64,000 bases of DNA from Thiothrix unzii (lineage in GTDB: Bacteria; Pseudomonadota; Gammaproteobacteria; Thiotrichales; Thiotrichaceae), in NCBI RefSeq assembly GCF_017901175.1, contig NZ_CP072793.1:930001-994000 (forward strand). Reading direction: 5' to 3'. The position numbers and the translations under genes are program-made. Positions 55,342-64,000 of this stretch are shown here, in pieces; position 1 is the first letter of the stretch, and the number at the start of each line of letters is the position of its first letter. Under the pieces are notes generated by a model. It was not told the origin of the DNA. It saw only the letters and a list, made by a program, of their open reading frames with translations, and searched no databases.

Positions 55342-55563
55342 ATGAAAAGAACAGGAGTTCGCTGGGCGGTTGGTTTATTGTGGTTGCTACTGGTGTGGTT
55401 TGCACCTGTGTCTGCCGATGACTCCGCCGAGGATATTACGGAAATGTTGTCGTGGTGGGATGAATATGGAAGTTACTGGGAGGAAGCCAGCGAATTGATT
55501 GAGTTTGCTGGTGAAGACCCGATTTATCGGCTGGCAGAAAATACCGTGGAGAGTTCGGAATGA
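55342..55563 (+). CDS. Small exported acidic protein, unknown
   Basis: 73 residues with a signal peptide (VGLLWLLLVWFAPVSA) and a short acidic, Trp-rich mature part (SWWDEYGSYWEEASELIEFAGED). No family recognised. It lies between the DUF3619-like and DUF3106-like genes with a 4-base overlap to the latter (ATGA), so it belongs to the sigma operon. Confidence 0.6.
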   Translation: MKRTGVRWAVGLLWLLLVWFAPVSADDSAEDITEMLSWWDEYGSYWEEASELIEFAGEDPIYRLAENTVESSE

Positions 55564-56025
55564 GATCCAGCTATACAAGTTCCTACTGGTATCCGTTGGT
55601 AGGAACGGCAGTTTTAGTGATGAGCGGGCAAGCGATGGCTGAAACGGTGAAGTGGGAAGCGTTAAGTGCAAATGAGCAGGCGGTACTCAAGCCGTTTGCG
55701 GCGCAATGGTCGGCGTTTCCAGAAAACAAACAACAAAGTTTACGCCGCTGGGCAGCTAAGTCACCAGAAGAGCGGGCGCGTATTAAGCAACGTTATGCCG
55801 ATTGGAAACAGCTTCCCGCCCCGGCGTCAAGCGCAAGTTTCTCATCAACTCAAGCGTTATAAGGAAATGCCGCCTGCAAAACGCGCCAAAATCAAAGCTT
55901 GGCATCGTTGGGTGAAGACGCTTCCCAGTGCTGAACAAAAAAAGTTACGCGAAGTGTGGTCAACGCTGGGTGAAGCCGAGCGTAAAGCGTATATGCAAAC
56001 CTTGAGACAGCGTTACGGCGGTTAA
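55560..56025 (+). pseudogene. DUF3106-like exported protein gene with a frameshift
   Basis: The first frame (55560-55862) has a signal peptide ending near GQAMA and the DUF3106-type repeats WEALSANEQAVLKPFAAQW and RIKQRYADWKQLP, then runs into an unrelated tail and a stop. The next frame continues the family pattern: RRQAQVSHQLKRYKEMPPAK, IKAWHRWVKTLP and a stop at 56025. Removing one C from the CCCC run at 55819-55822 joins them as QLP-ARRQ. A one-base insertion (or a sequencing error) explains it. The joined protein would have about 154 residues. Confidence 0.75.
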
Positions 56026-56060
56026 GCCAAGCTGTTTTTGAGTGTCTAGTAATCAGGTAC

Positions 56061-56089
56061 TTAAGTTTCTTGTTAAGTTTAGGTTAAGG
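56061..56089. repeat. Direct repeats of TTAAGTTT upstream of rpoS
   Basis: TTAAGTTT at 56061-56068 and 56073-56080, with a partial third copy (GTTAAGG, 56083-56089), spaced about one helical turn apart. They lie about 130 bases before the rpoS ATG. The spacing resembles response-regulator binding sites, but no regulator can be named. Confidence 0.4.
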
Positions 56090-56217
56090 TCTTTCCGCTG
56101 ACGTGCTTTTATGCTAACGTGCACGCAGAATAATGAACGAGTGTCGATTTGGGGATGTAAGTTGCAAAGGTGATGCTGACACCTGCTTGATCCCGTTACA
56201 ACAAAGGAGTCTAAAAG

Positions 56218-57222
56218 ATGCCAAGACCACAGACTCAAATACACGACAAAGCGGAACCTTTTGTCGCGTTTGATACCACCGAAGACGATGATCTGTGCGC
56301 CCTAGAAACTGATGAGGAAACGATACTGGATGATGACAGCAGTGATGTTGTCGCCACTAGCGCAACGTTTACCGTCAGCTCCCATGAGATGGATGCCACG
56401 CAGATGTATTTGCGTGAAATCGAGTTTTCGTCCTTGTTGACCCCAGAAGAGGAAGTCCGTTACGGTCGGCTGGCTCGTCAGGGTGATGAGCTAGGGCGTA
56501 AGAAGATGATTACCTGCAATTTGCGTTTGGTTGTCAAAATCGCCCGCCGTTACATGGGGCGTGGTTTGCCGCTACCGGATTTGATTGAGGAAGGAAATCT
56601 CGGTCTGATTCACGCGGTGGAAAAGTTTGACCCTGAGCGCGGTTTCCGTTTTTCCACGTATGCCACTTGGTGGATTCGTCAAAACATTGAACGGGCGTTA
56701 ATGAATCAAACCCGTACCATCCGTTTGCCGATCCATGTGAATAAAGAGTTGAATGCTTACTTGCGTAAGATGCGTGAAATGACTCAGAAACTGGGTTATG
56801 AACCGTCATTGCAGGAAATGGCAGTGGCAATGGATAAGCCCATTGAAGCTCTGCGTAAGTTGCTGGATTTTAACGAGCGTATTACCTCACTGGATATTCC
56901 GGTCGGCAAAGACGGTGATAGCTTATTGGTTGATTTCGTTAGCAATGACCACGATGATGATCCCGCCGGTAAGCTGGAAGATGAAGACATTACCCAGTCC
57001 GTGGATAGCTGGCTGGAACAGTTGGAGTTCAAACAGCAGGAAGTGATTGTGCGCCGCTTTGGTTTGCATGGTCATGAGCGTGCCACGTTGGAACAGGTCG
57101 GCGAAGCCTTGGGGTTAACCCGTGAGCGCGTGCGTCAAATCCAAATGGACGCACTAAAACGCCTGCGCCGTATCCTTGAAAACAAGGGGTTATCCGGCGA
57201 AAGCTTGTTGGGTTTCAGTTAA
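56218..57222 (+). CDS. rpoS: RNA polymerase sigma factor RpoS
   Basis: Stationary-phase/general stress sigma factor. 334 residues from the ATG at 56218 (AAAGGAG upstream). After an acidic N terminus, region 1.2 starts [21 protein letters not shown], region 2 includes [26 protein letters not shown] and [12 protein letters not shown] (split here for length), region 3 [11 protein letters not shown], and region 4.2 [20 protein letters not shown]. The SLDIPVG segment and the overall length indicate RpoS rather than RpoD or RpoH. The stop overlaps the convergent Mth938-domain gene by four bases. Confidence 0.93.
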   Translation: MPRPQTQIHDKAEPFVAFDTTEDDDLCALETDEETILDDDSSDVVATSATFTVSSHEMDATQMYLREIEFSSLLTPEEEVRYGRLARQGDELGRKKMITCNLRLVVKIARRYMGRGLPLPDLIEEGNLGLIHAVEKFDPERGFRFSTYATWWIRQNIERALMNQTRTIRLPIHVNKELNAYLRKMREMTQKLGYEPSLQEMAVAMDKPIEALRKLLDFNERITSLDIPVGKDGDSLLVDFVSNDHDDDPAGKLEDEDITQSVDSWLEQLEFKQQEVIVRRFGLHGHERATLEQVGEALGLTRERVRQIQMDALKRLRRILENKGLSGESLLGFS

Positions 57223-57587
57223 ATAAAGAACGCTGCAACAATGCGGCGTGCTTCTGACGACAATACATTGTAAGTACGACAGGCGGCATCGGTACGCATG
57301 ATCTCAAAACCGATGCCGTGTTGTACTAATGCCTGCCACACTGCCGCTGGTGGAAACGCCTGCGTTGCACCGCTTCCAATCAAAATAACTTCCGCCCCGC
57401 CTGCGAATAACGGCTCCAAATCTGCGGGAGTCATGGCTGCGATATGCTGCGGTTCCCATGTGGTAATCAGCTTATCCGGGGTAATGATAAAACTGCGGGT
57501 CAATTTACCCTGATTAACGCTGATTGAACTTTCATCATAGGCGGTAATACGGTAAGTGGTGGTGCTGGATGCTTCACTGAATTTCAT
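57219..57587 (-). CDS. Mth938-like domain protein (DUF498)
   Basis: 122 residues, soluble. It matches the Mth938/NDUFAF3-like fold family: [20 protein letters not shown] at the start, [20 protein letters not shown] in the middle, and [20 protein letters not shown] near the end. Human NDUFAF3 helps assemble respiratory complex I, but bacterial members have no clear role. No signal peptide or helix is seen. Confidence 0.8.
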   Translation of the reverse strand: MKFSEASSTTTYRITAYDESSISVNQGKLTRSFIITPDKLITTWEPQHIAAMTPADLEPLFAGGAEVILIGSGATQAFPPAAVWQALVQHGIGFEIMRTDAACRTYNVLSSEARRIVAAFFI

Positions 57588-57697
57588 TTCCTGTCCCTTG
57601 TGCCTGTTCTGTAATTGACAGTCTGCATGGTGAATTGTAATGTGGCTGGCTTAAGGCCCCGATGATGGGTTGTTTTCTTCTAGGACGCAGAAAAACC

Positions 57698-58891
57698 GTG
57701 CAGGACGATTTCCAAAGAATAAACCGCCTCCCAACCTATGTTTTCAAAATCACTGACGCACTCAAACGGGAGGCGCGTGCCAAGGGTGAGGATATTATCG
57801 ACTTCGGGATGGGTAATCCAGACCAGCCGACCCCTAAACACATTGTTGATAAGATGGTGGAGGCGGTACAACGTGGTGATACCCACCGTTATTCCATGTC
57901 ACGCGGGATTCCGCGTTTGCGCAAGGCGATCAGCAATTGGTACAAACGTCGCTTTGATGTGGATATTGACCCGGAAACCGAAGCGATTGTGACCATTGGC
58001 TCGAAAGAAGGGTTGGCACACCTTGCGTTGGCTACCTTGAGTCGAGGGGATACGGTGTTGGTTCCTAACCCGGCGTACCCCATTCACCCCTACGGTAGCA
58101 TTATTGCTGATGCCGATATTCGTCATGTACCCTTGGTTGAAGGCAAAGATTTTTTCGCTGAATTAGAAGCAGCGATTAAAAATTCCTGGCCTAAGCCAAA
58201 AATGCTCATTATCAATTTCCCCGGCAACCCGACAGGGCAATGCGTGGAACTGGATTTCTTTGAGCGAGTGATTGCGATTGCCAAAGAGCATGACGTTTGG
58301 GTTATCCACGACATTGCTTACGGCGAAATTTGCTTTGACGGCTATAAAGCACCGTCAATTTTGCAAGTGCCGGGGGCAAAAGACATCGCGGTGGAATTCT
58401 ATTCCATGTCCAAGACCTATAATATGCCGGGCTGGCGCGTCGGCTTTATGTGCGGTAATCCGACCTTGGTGAAAGCGTTGGAGCGGATTAAATCGTACTT
58501 GGACTACGGGATGTTCGCGCCGATTCAGATTGCTGCAATTGCCGCCTTGGATGGCTCGCAGGATTGCGTCGAAGAAATCCGCAGCATGTACGAAAGCCGT
58601 CGTAATGTATTATGTGATGGCTTAAATGCTGCCGGGTGGGTGGTTGAACGCCCGAAGGCCAGCATGTTCTTATGGGCGAAAATCCCGCAGGAATACGCAG
58701 CGATGGGTTCGCTTGAATTCGCTAAAAAATTATTGGCAGATGCCAAAGTGGCGGTATCACCGGGGATTGGTTTCGGTGAATACGGCGATGATCACGTGCG
58801 TTTCAGCTTGATCGAAAACGAGCACCGTACCCGTCAGGCGATCCGCAATATCAAACAAATGTTCCGTAAAGATCAAGGTTTAAAGGAGTGA
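57698..58891 (+). CDS. alaC: Alanine-synthesising aminotransferase AlaC-like
   Basis: About 397 residues from a GTG at 57698 ([16 protein letters not shown]); the ATG at 57662 would add 12 residues without family match, while GGAC before the GTG fits a weak ribosome binding site. Class I/II PLP aminotransferase: [29 protein letters not shown], and the PLP lysine in [15 protein letters not shown] (about residue 237). It is followed three bases later by hom, an order seen in other proteobacteria, linking pyruvate/aspartate-family aminotransfer to threonine synthesis. Confidence 0.88.
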   Translation: MQDDFQRINRLPTYVFKITDALKREARAKGEDIIDFGMGNPDQPTPKHIVDKMVEAVQRGDTHRYSMSRGIPRLRKAISNWYKRRFDVDIDPETEAIVTIGSKEGLAHLALATLSRGDTVLVPNPAYPIHPYGSIIADADIRHVPLVEGKDFFAELEAAIKNSWPKPKMLIINFPGNPTGQCVELDFFERVIAIAKEHDVWVIHDIAYGEICFDGYKAPSILQVPGAKDIAVEFYSMSKTYNMPGWRVGFMCGNPTLVKALERIKSYLDYGMFAPIQIAAIAALDGSQDCVEEIRSMYESRRNVLCDGLNAAGWVVERPKASMFLWAKIPQEYAAMGSLEFAKKLLADAKVAVSPGIGFGEYGDDHVRFSLIENEHRTRQAIRNIKQMFRKDQGLKE

Positions 58892-58893
58892 GC

Positions 58894-60204
58894 ATGGAAC
58901 CTGTCAAGGTTGGCCTGCTAGGGCTGGGTACTGTCGGTGGCGGTACTGCAACCGTTTTGAAACGTAACGCGGAAGAAATTGCGCGGCGTGCGGGTCGTGG
59001 TATTGTGATTGATTATGCAGCAAATCTTGACCTAAGCCGTGCGGCAGAATTAGGTCTGGGTGATGTGCGTTTGACAGAAAATGCCTTTGATGTGGTCAAT
59101 GACCCCGATATTCAAATCGTGGTGGAATTGATTGGTGGTTACACCGTTGCTCGTGATTTGGTGTTGCACGCTATCCGTAGCGGCAAACACGTGGTAACGG
59201 CGAATAAAGCTCTAATTGCGATGCACGGTAATGAGATTTTTGCAGCAGCACAGCAGCAAGGTGTCATGGTGGCCTTTGAGGCGGCAGTAGCTGGTGGGAT
59301 TCCGGTCATTAAGGCTGTGCGTGAAGGTCTGGCAGCAAACCGGATTGAATGGTTGGCTGGCATTATTAACGGCACGAGCAACTTTATTCTGACCGAAATG
59401 CGCGACAAAGGCCGTAGCTTTGGTGATGTATTAGCCGAAGCACAGGCATTGGGTTATGCCGAAGCTGACCCAACCTTTGATATTGAAGGGGTTGATGCCG
59501 GGCATAAGCTGACGATTTTATCGTCGATTGCGTTCGGGATTCCGTTGCAGTTTAAACAGACTTACACCGAAGGCATTTCGCGGATTACTTCAGACGATGT
59601 GAAATACGCTACCGAATTGGGCTATCGCATCAAGTTGTTGGGAATTGCACGGCGCACGGCAGCAGGTATTGAACAGCGGGTACACCCGACCTTGATTCCA
59701 GAACGGCGTTTAATTGCCAATGTGGATGGGGTTATGAATGCAGTGCTGGTGAAAGGCGATGCAGTGGGGGCAACCTTGTACTACGGTGCAGGCGCGGGTG
59801 CAGAACCTACCGCGTCGGCGGTTATTGCAGATTTGGTGGATATTACCCGCGCACTGACTTCTGACCCGGAAAATCGCGTGCCGCACTTGGCATTCCAGCC
59901 GTCTACCTTGACCGATACTGCGATTTTACCGATTGCGGAAGTGGAAACAGCGTTTTACTTGCGGATGTGTGCTTTAGACCGCCCCGGTGTGTTGGCGGAT
60001 GTAACGCGCATTTTGGGTGAGCGGCAAATCAGTATCGAAGCCTTTATCCAGAAAGAGCCGCAAAGTGGCGAAAACAAGGTCAATATCATTATGCTGACGC
60101 AGCGGGTTCGCGAAGGCAATATGGATGAGGCGATTGCTGCGATTGAAGCATTAGATAGTATTTGCAGCAGCGTGACGCGCATTCGTGTGGAGAATTTGGG
60201 TTAA
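58894..60204 (+). CDS. hom: Homoserine dehydrogenase
   Basis: Reduces aspartate semialdehyde to homoserine. 436 residues from the ATG at 58894 with AAGGAG at 58884-58889. N-terminal Rossmann motif (VGLLGLGTVGGGTATVL), the central catalytic region with NGTSNFILTEM and GYAEADPTFDIEGVDAGHKL, and a C-terminal ACT domain (YLRMCALDRPGVLADVTRIL), which usually gives threonine feedback control. It is the monofunctional type without aspartokinase. thrC follows after three bases. Confidence 0.96.
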   Translation: MEPVKVGLLGLGTVGGGTATVLKRNAEEIARRAGRGIVIDYAANLDLSRAAELGLGDVRLTENAFDVVNDPDIQIVVELIGGYTVARDLVLHAIRSGKHVVTANKALIAMHGNEIFAAAQQQGVMVAFEAAVAGGIPVIKAVREGLAANRIEWLAGIINGTSNFILTEMRDKGRSFGDVLAEAQALGYAEADPTFDIEGVDAGHKLTILSSIAFGIPLQFKQTYTEGISRITSDDVKYATELGYRIKLLGIARRTAAGIEQRVHPTLIPERRLIANVDGVMNAVLVKGDAVGATLYYGAGAGAEPTASAVIADLVDITRALTSDPENRVPHLAFQPSTLTDTAILPIAEVETAFYLRMCALDRPGVLADVTRILGERQISIEAFIQKEPQSGENKVNIIMLTQRVREGNMDEAIAAIEALDSICSSVTRIRVENLG

Positions 60205-60207
60205 AAC

Positions 60208-61638
60208 ATGAAATACATTTCGACTCGTGGGCAGTCGCCTGCACAACAGTTTAGCGAAATCCTGCTGGGGGGGCTTGCGCCAGACGGCGGTTTGTATTTG
60301 CCGGAAACTTATCCGCAATTGACGGCGGATGAGCTGCTTCAGATGCGCGGGATGAATTATCGTGAACTGGCGTTTGCGGTATTGTCACGTTTTGCCACGG
60401 ATATTCCGGCGGCTGATTTAAAAGCGATTATCGACAAAACTTACACGGCGGCGGTGTATTGCAATGTCCGCGACGGCGAAAACCCGGAAGATATTACCCC
60501 ACTGCATACTTTAGAGCCGGATTTGCACCTGTTGTGCTTGTCGAATGGCCCGACGATTGCGTTTAAAGACATGGCGATGCAATTGCTGGGTAATTTGTTT
60601 GAATACGTGCTGGCAAAAGCGGGGCAGGGCATCAATATTTTGGGGGCGACTTCCGGTGATACGGGGTCATCAGCGGAATATGCGATGCGTGGCAAGCACG
60701 GCGTGAATGTGTTCATGCTGTCGCCGCACGGTAAAATGAGCCGCTTCCAGACCGCGCAGATGTTCAGTTTGCAAGACCCGAATATTTTCAATATTGCGGT
60801 GAATGGCGTATTTGATGATTGCCAAGACATTGTGAAAGCGGTGTCTAACGATCATGCATTTAAAGCTCAACACAAAATCGGTGCGGTTAACTCGATCAAC
60901 TGGGCGCGGGTTGCGGCGCAGATTGTGTACTATTTCAAAGGTTATTTTGCAGCCACTAGCGATAATAGTCAGCAAGTAAGCTTTGCCGTGCCATCGGGCA
61001 ATTTCGGTAATGTGTGTGCCGGGCATATTGCTCGCATGATGGGCTTGCCGATTAAGCACTTGGTGGTGGCGACTAACGAAAACGATGTATTGGATGAGTT
61101 TTTCCGCACGGGTGTTTACCGTCCACGTGGTTCAGCCAATACGTATCACACCAGTAGTCCGTCGATGGATATTTCTAAAGCATCGAACTTTGAACGCTTT
61201 GTGTTCGATTTAATGGGGCGTGATGGCGATAAAGTACGTGCTTTGTGGAATACGGTGGATAATGGCGGGGCGTTTGATTTGAATGCGGATGGCGTGTTCG
61301 CTGATGTTCCTCGCTTTGGTTTCCAGTCCGGGGTGAGTTCACACCAAAAACGGATGCAGACGATTCGTGAAACTTGGGAAACTTACGGGGTAATGATCGA
61401 CACTCATACCGCTGATGGCTTGAAAGTGGCGTTGGAGTTGCGTGAACCCGGCGTACCCATGCTGGTATTGGAAACGGCCTTACCTGCAAAATTTGAAGAC
61501 TCGATTCGTGAAGCTTTGGGGCGTGATCCGGTGCGTCCAGTAGGTATGGAAACACTGGAAGATTTACCGCAACGCTTTGACGTAATGGATGCCGATGCGC
61601 TGCTTGTTAAGCAGTTTATTGTCGACAAGACAACTTAA
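60208..61638 (+). CDS. thrC: Threonine synthase
   Basis: PLP enzyme converting O-phosphohomoserine to threonine. 476 residues. N-terminal STRGQSPAQQFSEILLGGLA, PLP lysine in SNGPTIAFKDMAMQLLGN (about residue 116), NILGATSGDTGSSAEYAM phosphate loop, and VPSGNFGNVCAGHIARMMGL. The length fits the longer, class-2 bacterial threonine synthases. Cotranscribed with hom; the kinase step (thrB) is not in the window. Confidence 0.95.
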   Translation: MKYISTRGQSPAQQFSEILLGGLAPDGGLYLPETYPQLTADELLQMRGMNYRELAFAVLSRFATDIPAADLKAIIDKTYTAAVYCNVRDGENPEDITPLHTLEPDLHLLCLSNGPTIAFKDMAMQLLGNLFEYVLAKAGQGINILGATSGDTGSSAEYAMRGKHGVNVFMLSPHGKMSRFQTAQMFSLQDPNIFNIAVNGVFDDCQDIVKAVSNDHAFKAQHKIGAVNSINWARVAAQIVYYFKGYFAATSDNSQQVSFAVPSGNFGNVCAGHIARMMGLPIKHLVVATNENDVLDEFFRTGVYRPRGSANTYHTSSPSMDISKASNFERFVFDLMGRDGDKVRALWNTVDNGGAFDLNADGVFADVPRFGFQSGVSSHQKRMQTIRETWETYGVMIDTHTADGLKVALELREPGVPMLVLETALPAKFEDSIREALGRDPVRPVGMETLEDLPQRFDVMDADALLVKQFIVDKTT

Positions 61639-61674
61639 TATATCTTTTATAACAACGATTAAATGAGGTTAACA

Positions 61675-62325
61675 ATGATGAAATTATCCCTGCGTCATGC
61701 AGTTATCGCGGCGTTAAGCGCGACTTTGCTGGCGGGTTGTGGCGTGAACGGTGAAATGACACGTGCTGAACAAGGCGCGTTGATTGGTGGTGTTGCCGGT
61801 GCGGTATTGGGTAAAACCACGGGCGATAAAGATGATAAACGTGCCTTAGGGGGAGCGGTCATCGGTGGTTTAGCGGGTTTGGCGATTGGCAATTACATGG
61901 ATCAGCAGGAAGCGGCGTTACGCCAAAGCTTGCAAGGTTCTGGGGTTGATGTGCAACGTCGCAATGACAATATTGTGTTGACGATGCCTGATGCGATTAC
62001 TTTTGCCACCGGTCAATCCACGATTGAGCCGCAATTTTACCCAGTGTTGAATAATCTGGGAAATACCTTGAATCAGTTTGCTGATACGCGCATTCAAATT
62101 GCGGGGCATACAGATAATGTGGGTAGCGATGCCTTCAACCTGCAATTGTCACAACAGCGTGCCAACAGTGTGCGTGGTTATTTAGCAGGTACTGGTGTCG
62201 TAGCGCAGCGTATGCAGGCGGTGGGTTACGGTGAAAGCCGTCCAGTCGCAGACAATGGCAGTGATTATGGGCGCACCCAAAACCGCCGTGTTGAAATTAC
62301 CCTGATTCCGGTTCAGCAGCAATAA
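61675..62325 (+). CDS. OmpA-family lipoprotein with glycine-zipper segment
   Basis: 216 residues from the ATG at 61675 (GAGG upstream; 61678 is also possible). Lipoprotein signal with LLAGC. A glycine-zipper region (about 28-85: GALIGGVAGAVLGKTTG and GGAVIGGLAGLAIGNYMD) is followed by a C-terminal OmpA domain (about 95-215) with ITFATGQSTIEP, IQIAGHTDNVGS and the NRRVEI peptidoglycan-binding motif. It should anchor in the outer membrane and bind peptidoglycan, like YiaD-type proteins. Confidence 0.87.
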   Translation: MMKLSLRHAVIAALSATLLAGCGVNGEMTRAEQGALIGGVAGAVLGKTTGDKDDKRALGGAVIGGLAGLAIGNYMDQQEAALRQSLQGSGVDVQRRNDNIVLTMPDAITFATGQSTIEPQFYPVLNNLGNTLNQFADTRIQIAGHTDNVGSDAFNLQLSQQRANSVRGYLAGTGVVAQRMQAVGYGESRPVADNGSDYGRTQNRRVEITLIPVQQQ

Positions 62326-62374
62326 GGCTGTGATAATCGGAAAAATCGGTATTTGATCTATAATCCGGTATTAT

Positions 62375-62397
62375 GAAGGCTCCATTAGGGAGCCTTC
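62375..62397 (+). terminator. Rho-independent terminator after the OmpA-like gene
   Basis: GAAGGCTCC / GGAGCCTTC stem (9 bp) with an ATTAG loop followed by TTT, 49 bases after the stop. Confidence 0.8.
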
Positions 62398-62420
62398 TTT
62401 GTATTTAACGTAGGGTAGCC

Positions 62421-62963
62421 GTGCGGGAACAAATTCCAAATATCATTACCATGATCCGTATTGTGTCAATCGCGCCGATTTGTTGGTTATTGTGGCGTGG
62501 TGAGTATCCTTTGGCTCTAATGTTACTCGTTTTAGCGGGCTTGTCAGATGCCTTGGACGGTTTTTTAGCACGTCGTTACGGTTGGTTCACGCGCTTAGGG
62601 GCATTCCTTGATCCGGTTGCGGATAAATTGTTTGTGATGGCAGTGTTCATCGTGTTTGGATTACAGGGCAATTTACCTTGGTGGCTGGTCAGTTTGGTGA
62701 TTGGGCGTGATGTGGTGATTGTGCTGGGTGCAATGGCGTGCCGTTGGTTGCGTGGTAAGCTCGAAATTCGTCCGTTAATGATCAGCAAGCTCAATACCGG
62801 CTTGCAGATTTTCTTGTTGGCAACGACGTTGTTGCACGTTGCTTTATACCCGTTGCCGTTGTGGTTAACGATAGGTTTGCAATGGGGTGTGGCGGCAACC
62901 ACGTTGTTAAGTGGTATTGCTTACATGATTTTATGGGGGCGTTATGCCTTCGCCAAGGGGTAA
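62421..62963 (+). CDS. pgsA: CDP-alcohol phosphatidyltransferase (PgsA-like)
   Basis: 180 residues from a GTG at 62421. The CDP-alcohol motif D-x2-D-G-x2-A-R-x8-G-x3-D-x3-D is complete: SDALDGFLARRYGWFTRLGA followed by FLDPVADK. Three to four membrane helices. The opening REQIPNIITMIRI is typical of CDP-diacylglycerol-glycerol-3-phosphate transferases, so phosphatidylglycerol phosphate synthesis is likely; cardiolipin-synthase-type relatives cannot be excluded. It precedes the PerM-type gene by three bases. Confidence 0.85.
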   Translation: MREQIPNIITMIRIVSIAPICWLLWRGEYPLALMLLVLAGLSDALDGFLARRYGWFTRLGAFLDPVADKLFVMAVFIVFGLQGNLPWWLVSLVIGRDVVIVLGAMACRWLRGKLEIRPLMISKLNTGLQIFLLATTLLHVALYPLPLWLTIGLQWGVAATTLLSGIAYMILWGRYAFAKG

Positions 62964-62966
62964 GAA

Positions 62967-64000
62967 ATGATCTGGAGCAGTAGTCGGTGGTTTTGGTTGG
63001 CGATTGGTTTATTGTCAGTCGTTTTGCTATACGTGTTGGCTCCTATTTTAATGCCATTTTTGGCGGGGGCGTTGCTGGCCTATTTGGGCGACCCGTTGGT
63101 AGATCGGCTGGAGTCGTGGAAATTGTCACGTACCGCGTCGGTGACGGTGGTTTTCTTGACGATTTGCTTGGCTTTAGTGCTGTTTTTCTTGTTTTTAGTA
63201 CCGATTTTGGAAACCCAAACGCAACGCTTGTTCGATAAAATTCCCCAGTATTTGGAGTGGGGTGTGAATGTGCTCGCGCCGTATTTACAGGAACGTTTTG
63301 GGGTTGATCCCAGTGTTTTGGAAGTGGAGCGCATTAAGGGCGTGATTACTTCTCACTGGAAGGAAACCGGCGGCTTTATCCGTAATGCGGTGCAAACGAT
63401 TTCACATTCCGGGTTTGTAGTGTTGGGTTGGGTGGCTAATTTAGCGTTGATTCCGATTATTACGTTTTATTTGTTGCGTGATTGGGATCATTTAGTGCGT
63501 TACATTGATGATTTATTGCCGCGTTCAATAGAACCGTTAGTGGCGCGATTGGCGCGTGAATCTGATGAGGTTTTAGGGGCTTTCTTACGCGGGCAATTGT
63601 CGGTGATGCTGGCATTGTCGGTTATTTATGCGATTGGCTTGAGTCTGATTGGCTTGGAATTCGCGCTGTTGATTGGTTTAATCGCTGGCTTGGTGAGTTT
63701 TGTGCCGTATTTGGGCTTAATTGTGGGTGTAAGTATTGCCGGAATTGCGGTGTTGTTTCAGATGCCTCACGATATTTTTATGTTGTTTTGGGTATTCGCG
63801 GTGTTCGGGGTTGCGCAAGTGATTGAAGGCACGCTGTTAACCCCGTTACTGGTGGGTGAGCGCATTGGTTTGCATCCGGTGGCGGTGATTTTTGCGGTGT
63901 TAGCGGGCGGGCAATTATTTGGTTTTATGGGGATTTTATTGGCATTGCCAGTGGCAGCGGTGTTGGCGGTGATTTTGCGCCATGTGCATGATACTTATAA
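62967..64000 (+). CDS. AI-2E/PerM-family membrane protein (runs off the window)
   Basis: The ATG at 62967 opens a frame that continues past base 64000 (344 codons visible). Typical AI-2E family features: N-terminal helices (LLSVVLLYVLAPILMPFLAG, then ALLAYLGDPLVDRLE), a soluble amphipathic part (about 85-130), NLALIPIITFYLLRDWD, VLGAFLRGQLSVMLALSVIY, and VSFVPYLGLIVG followed by EGTLLTPLLVGERIGLHP. The family is a proposed exporter of various small molecules or ions; the substrate is unknown. In gammaproteobacteria it often lies beside hda. Confidence 0.87.
   Translation, partial: MIWSSSRWFWLAIGLLSVVLLYVLAPILMPFLAGALLAYLGDPLVDRLESWKLSRTASVTVVFLTICLALVLFFLFLVPILETQTQRLFDKIPQYLEWGVNVLAPYLQERFGVDPSVLEVERIKGVITSHWKETGGFIRNAVQTISHSGFVVLGWVANLALIPIITFYLLRDWDHLVRYIDDLLPRSIEPLVARLARESDEVLGAFLRGQLSVMLALSVIYAIGLSLIGLEFALLIGLIAGLVSFVPYLGLIVGVSIAGIAVLFQMPHDIFMLFWVFAVFGVAQVIEGTLLTPLLVGERIGLHPVAVIFAVLAGGQLFGFMGILLALPVAAVLAVILRHVHDTY

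Overview
The window looks like a piece of a gammaproteobacterial chromosome. The gene content and the order of the LPS-transport, ribosomal, heat-shock and amino-acid blocks suit a sulfur-oxidising member of the Thiotrichales, possibly Thiothrix-like. That taxon is an inference from synteny and from the sulfur and redox genes (YeeE/YedE thiosulfate-type transporter, CysZ, cytochrome c', c-type lipoprotein cytochrome, polyphosphate kinase). No rRNA, tRNA or CRISPR array was recognised.

Layout. 1-3983 (minus strand): 5' part of rpoN, then lptB-lptA-lptC-kdsC-kdsD for LPS transport and Kdo synthesis. 4078-7875: a divergent pair, a VWA/metallopeptidase-like protein and an exported glycosidase-like protein with a CBM9 domain. 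7885-12587: grpE, dnaK, dnaJ and dapB, with two sigma-32-type promoters. 12587-16049: cytochrome b561, a YeeE/YedE transporter behind an FNR-type box, cytochrome c', an LprI-like protein and msrB. 16145-26176: rpsO, pnp, glnD-map (minus), rpsB-tsf and hisC-tyrA.

26177-31325 is the accessory island and the most interesting part. It is AT-rich. It holds a 99-bp MITE with a 5-bp target duplication and a lipoprotein gene followed by an attC-like site. Next comes a two-gene unit broken by an IS256-family element and followed by a second attC-like site, then a second identical IS. I read it as a small integron-type cassette array without an integrase in view (CALIN type). The second IS landed exactly between the ribosome binding site and the ATG of a stand-alone MnmC-like FAD oxidoreductase.

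31328-49017 returns to core genes: the mnmC-like gene, two small unknown proteins, a lipoprotein cytochrome with 11-residue repeats, dapC-dapD, a YhaO/YhaN-type nuclease-ATPase pair, a lytic transglycosylase, ppk1 (with a Pho-box-like promoter), and exbB-exbD-msbA-lpxK-ycaR-kdsB. 49167-57587: a FadL-type porin, CysZ, a nitroreductase destroyed by a third identical IS256 copy, a YpfJ-type metallopeptidase, an ECF-sigma operon whose last gene carries a frameshift, rpoS and an Mth938-domain protein. 57698-64000: the aminotransferase alaC with hom-thrC, then an OmpA-like lipoprotein, a pgsA-type phosphatidyltransferase and the start of an AI-2E/PerM-family membrane protein.

Together the core genes cover envelope biogenesis (Lpt, Kds, LpxK, MsbA), the aspartate-family pathway (DapB, DapC, DapD, Hom, ThrC), aromatic and histidine aminotransfer steps, stress sigma factors (RpoN, RpoS, one ECF) and phosphate storage. 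The three IS256 copies encode identical transposases and each has an intact 8-bp target duplication, so they point to recent transposition.
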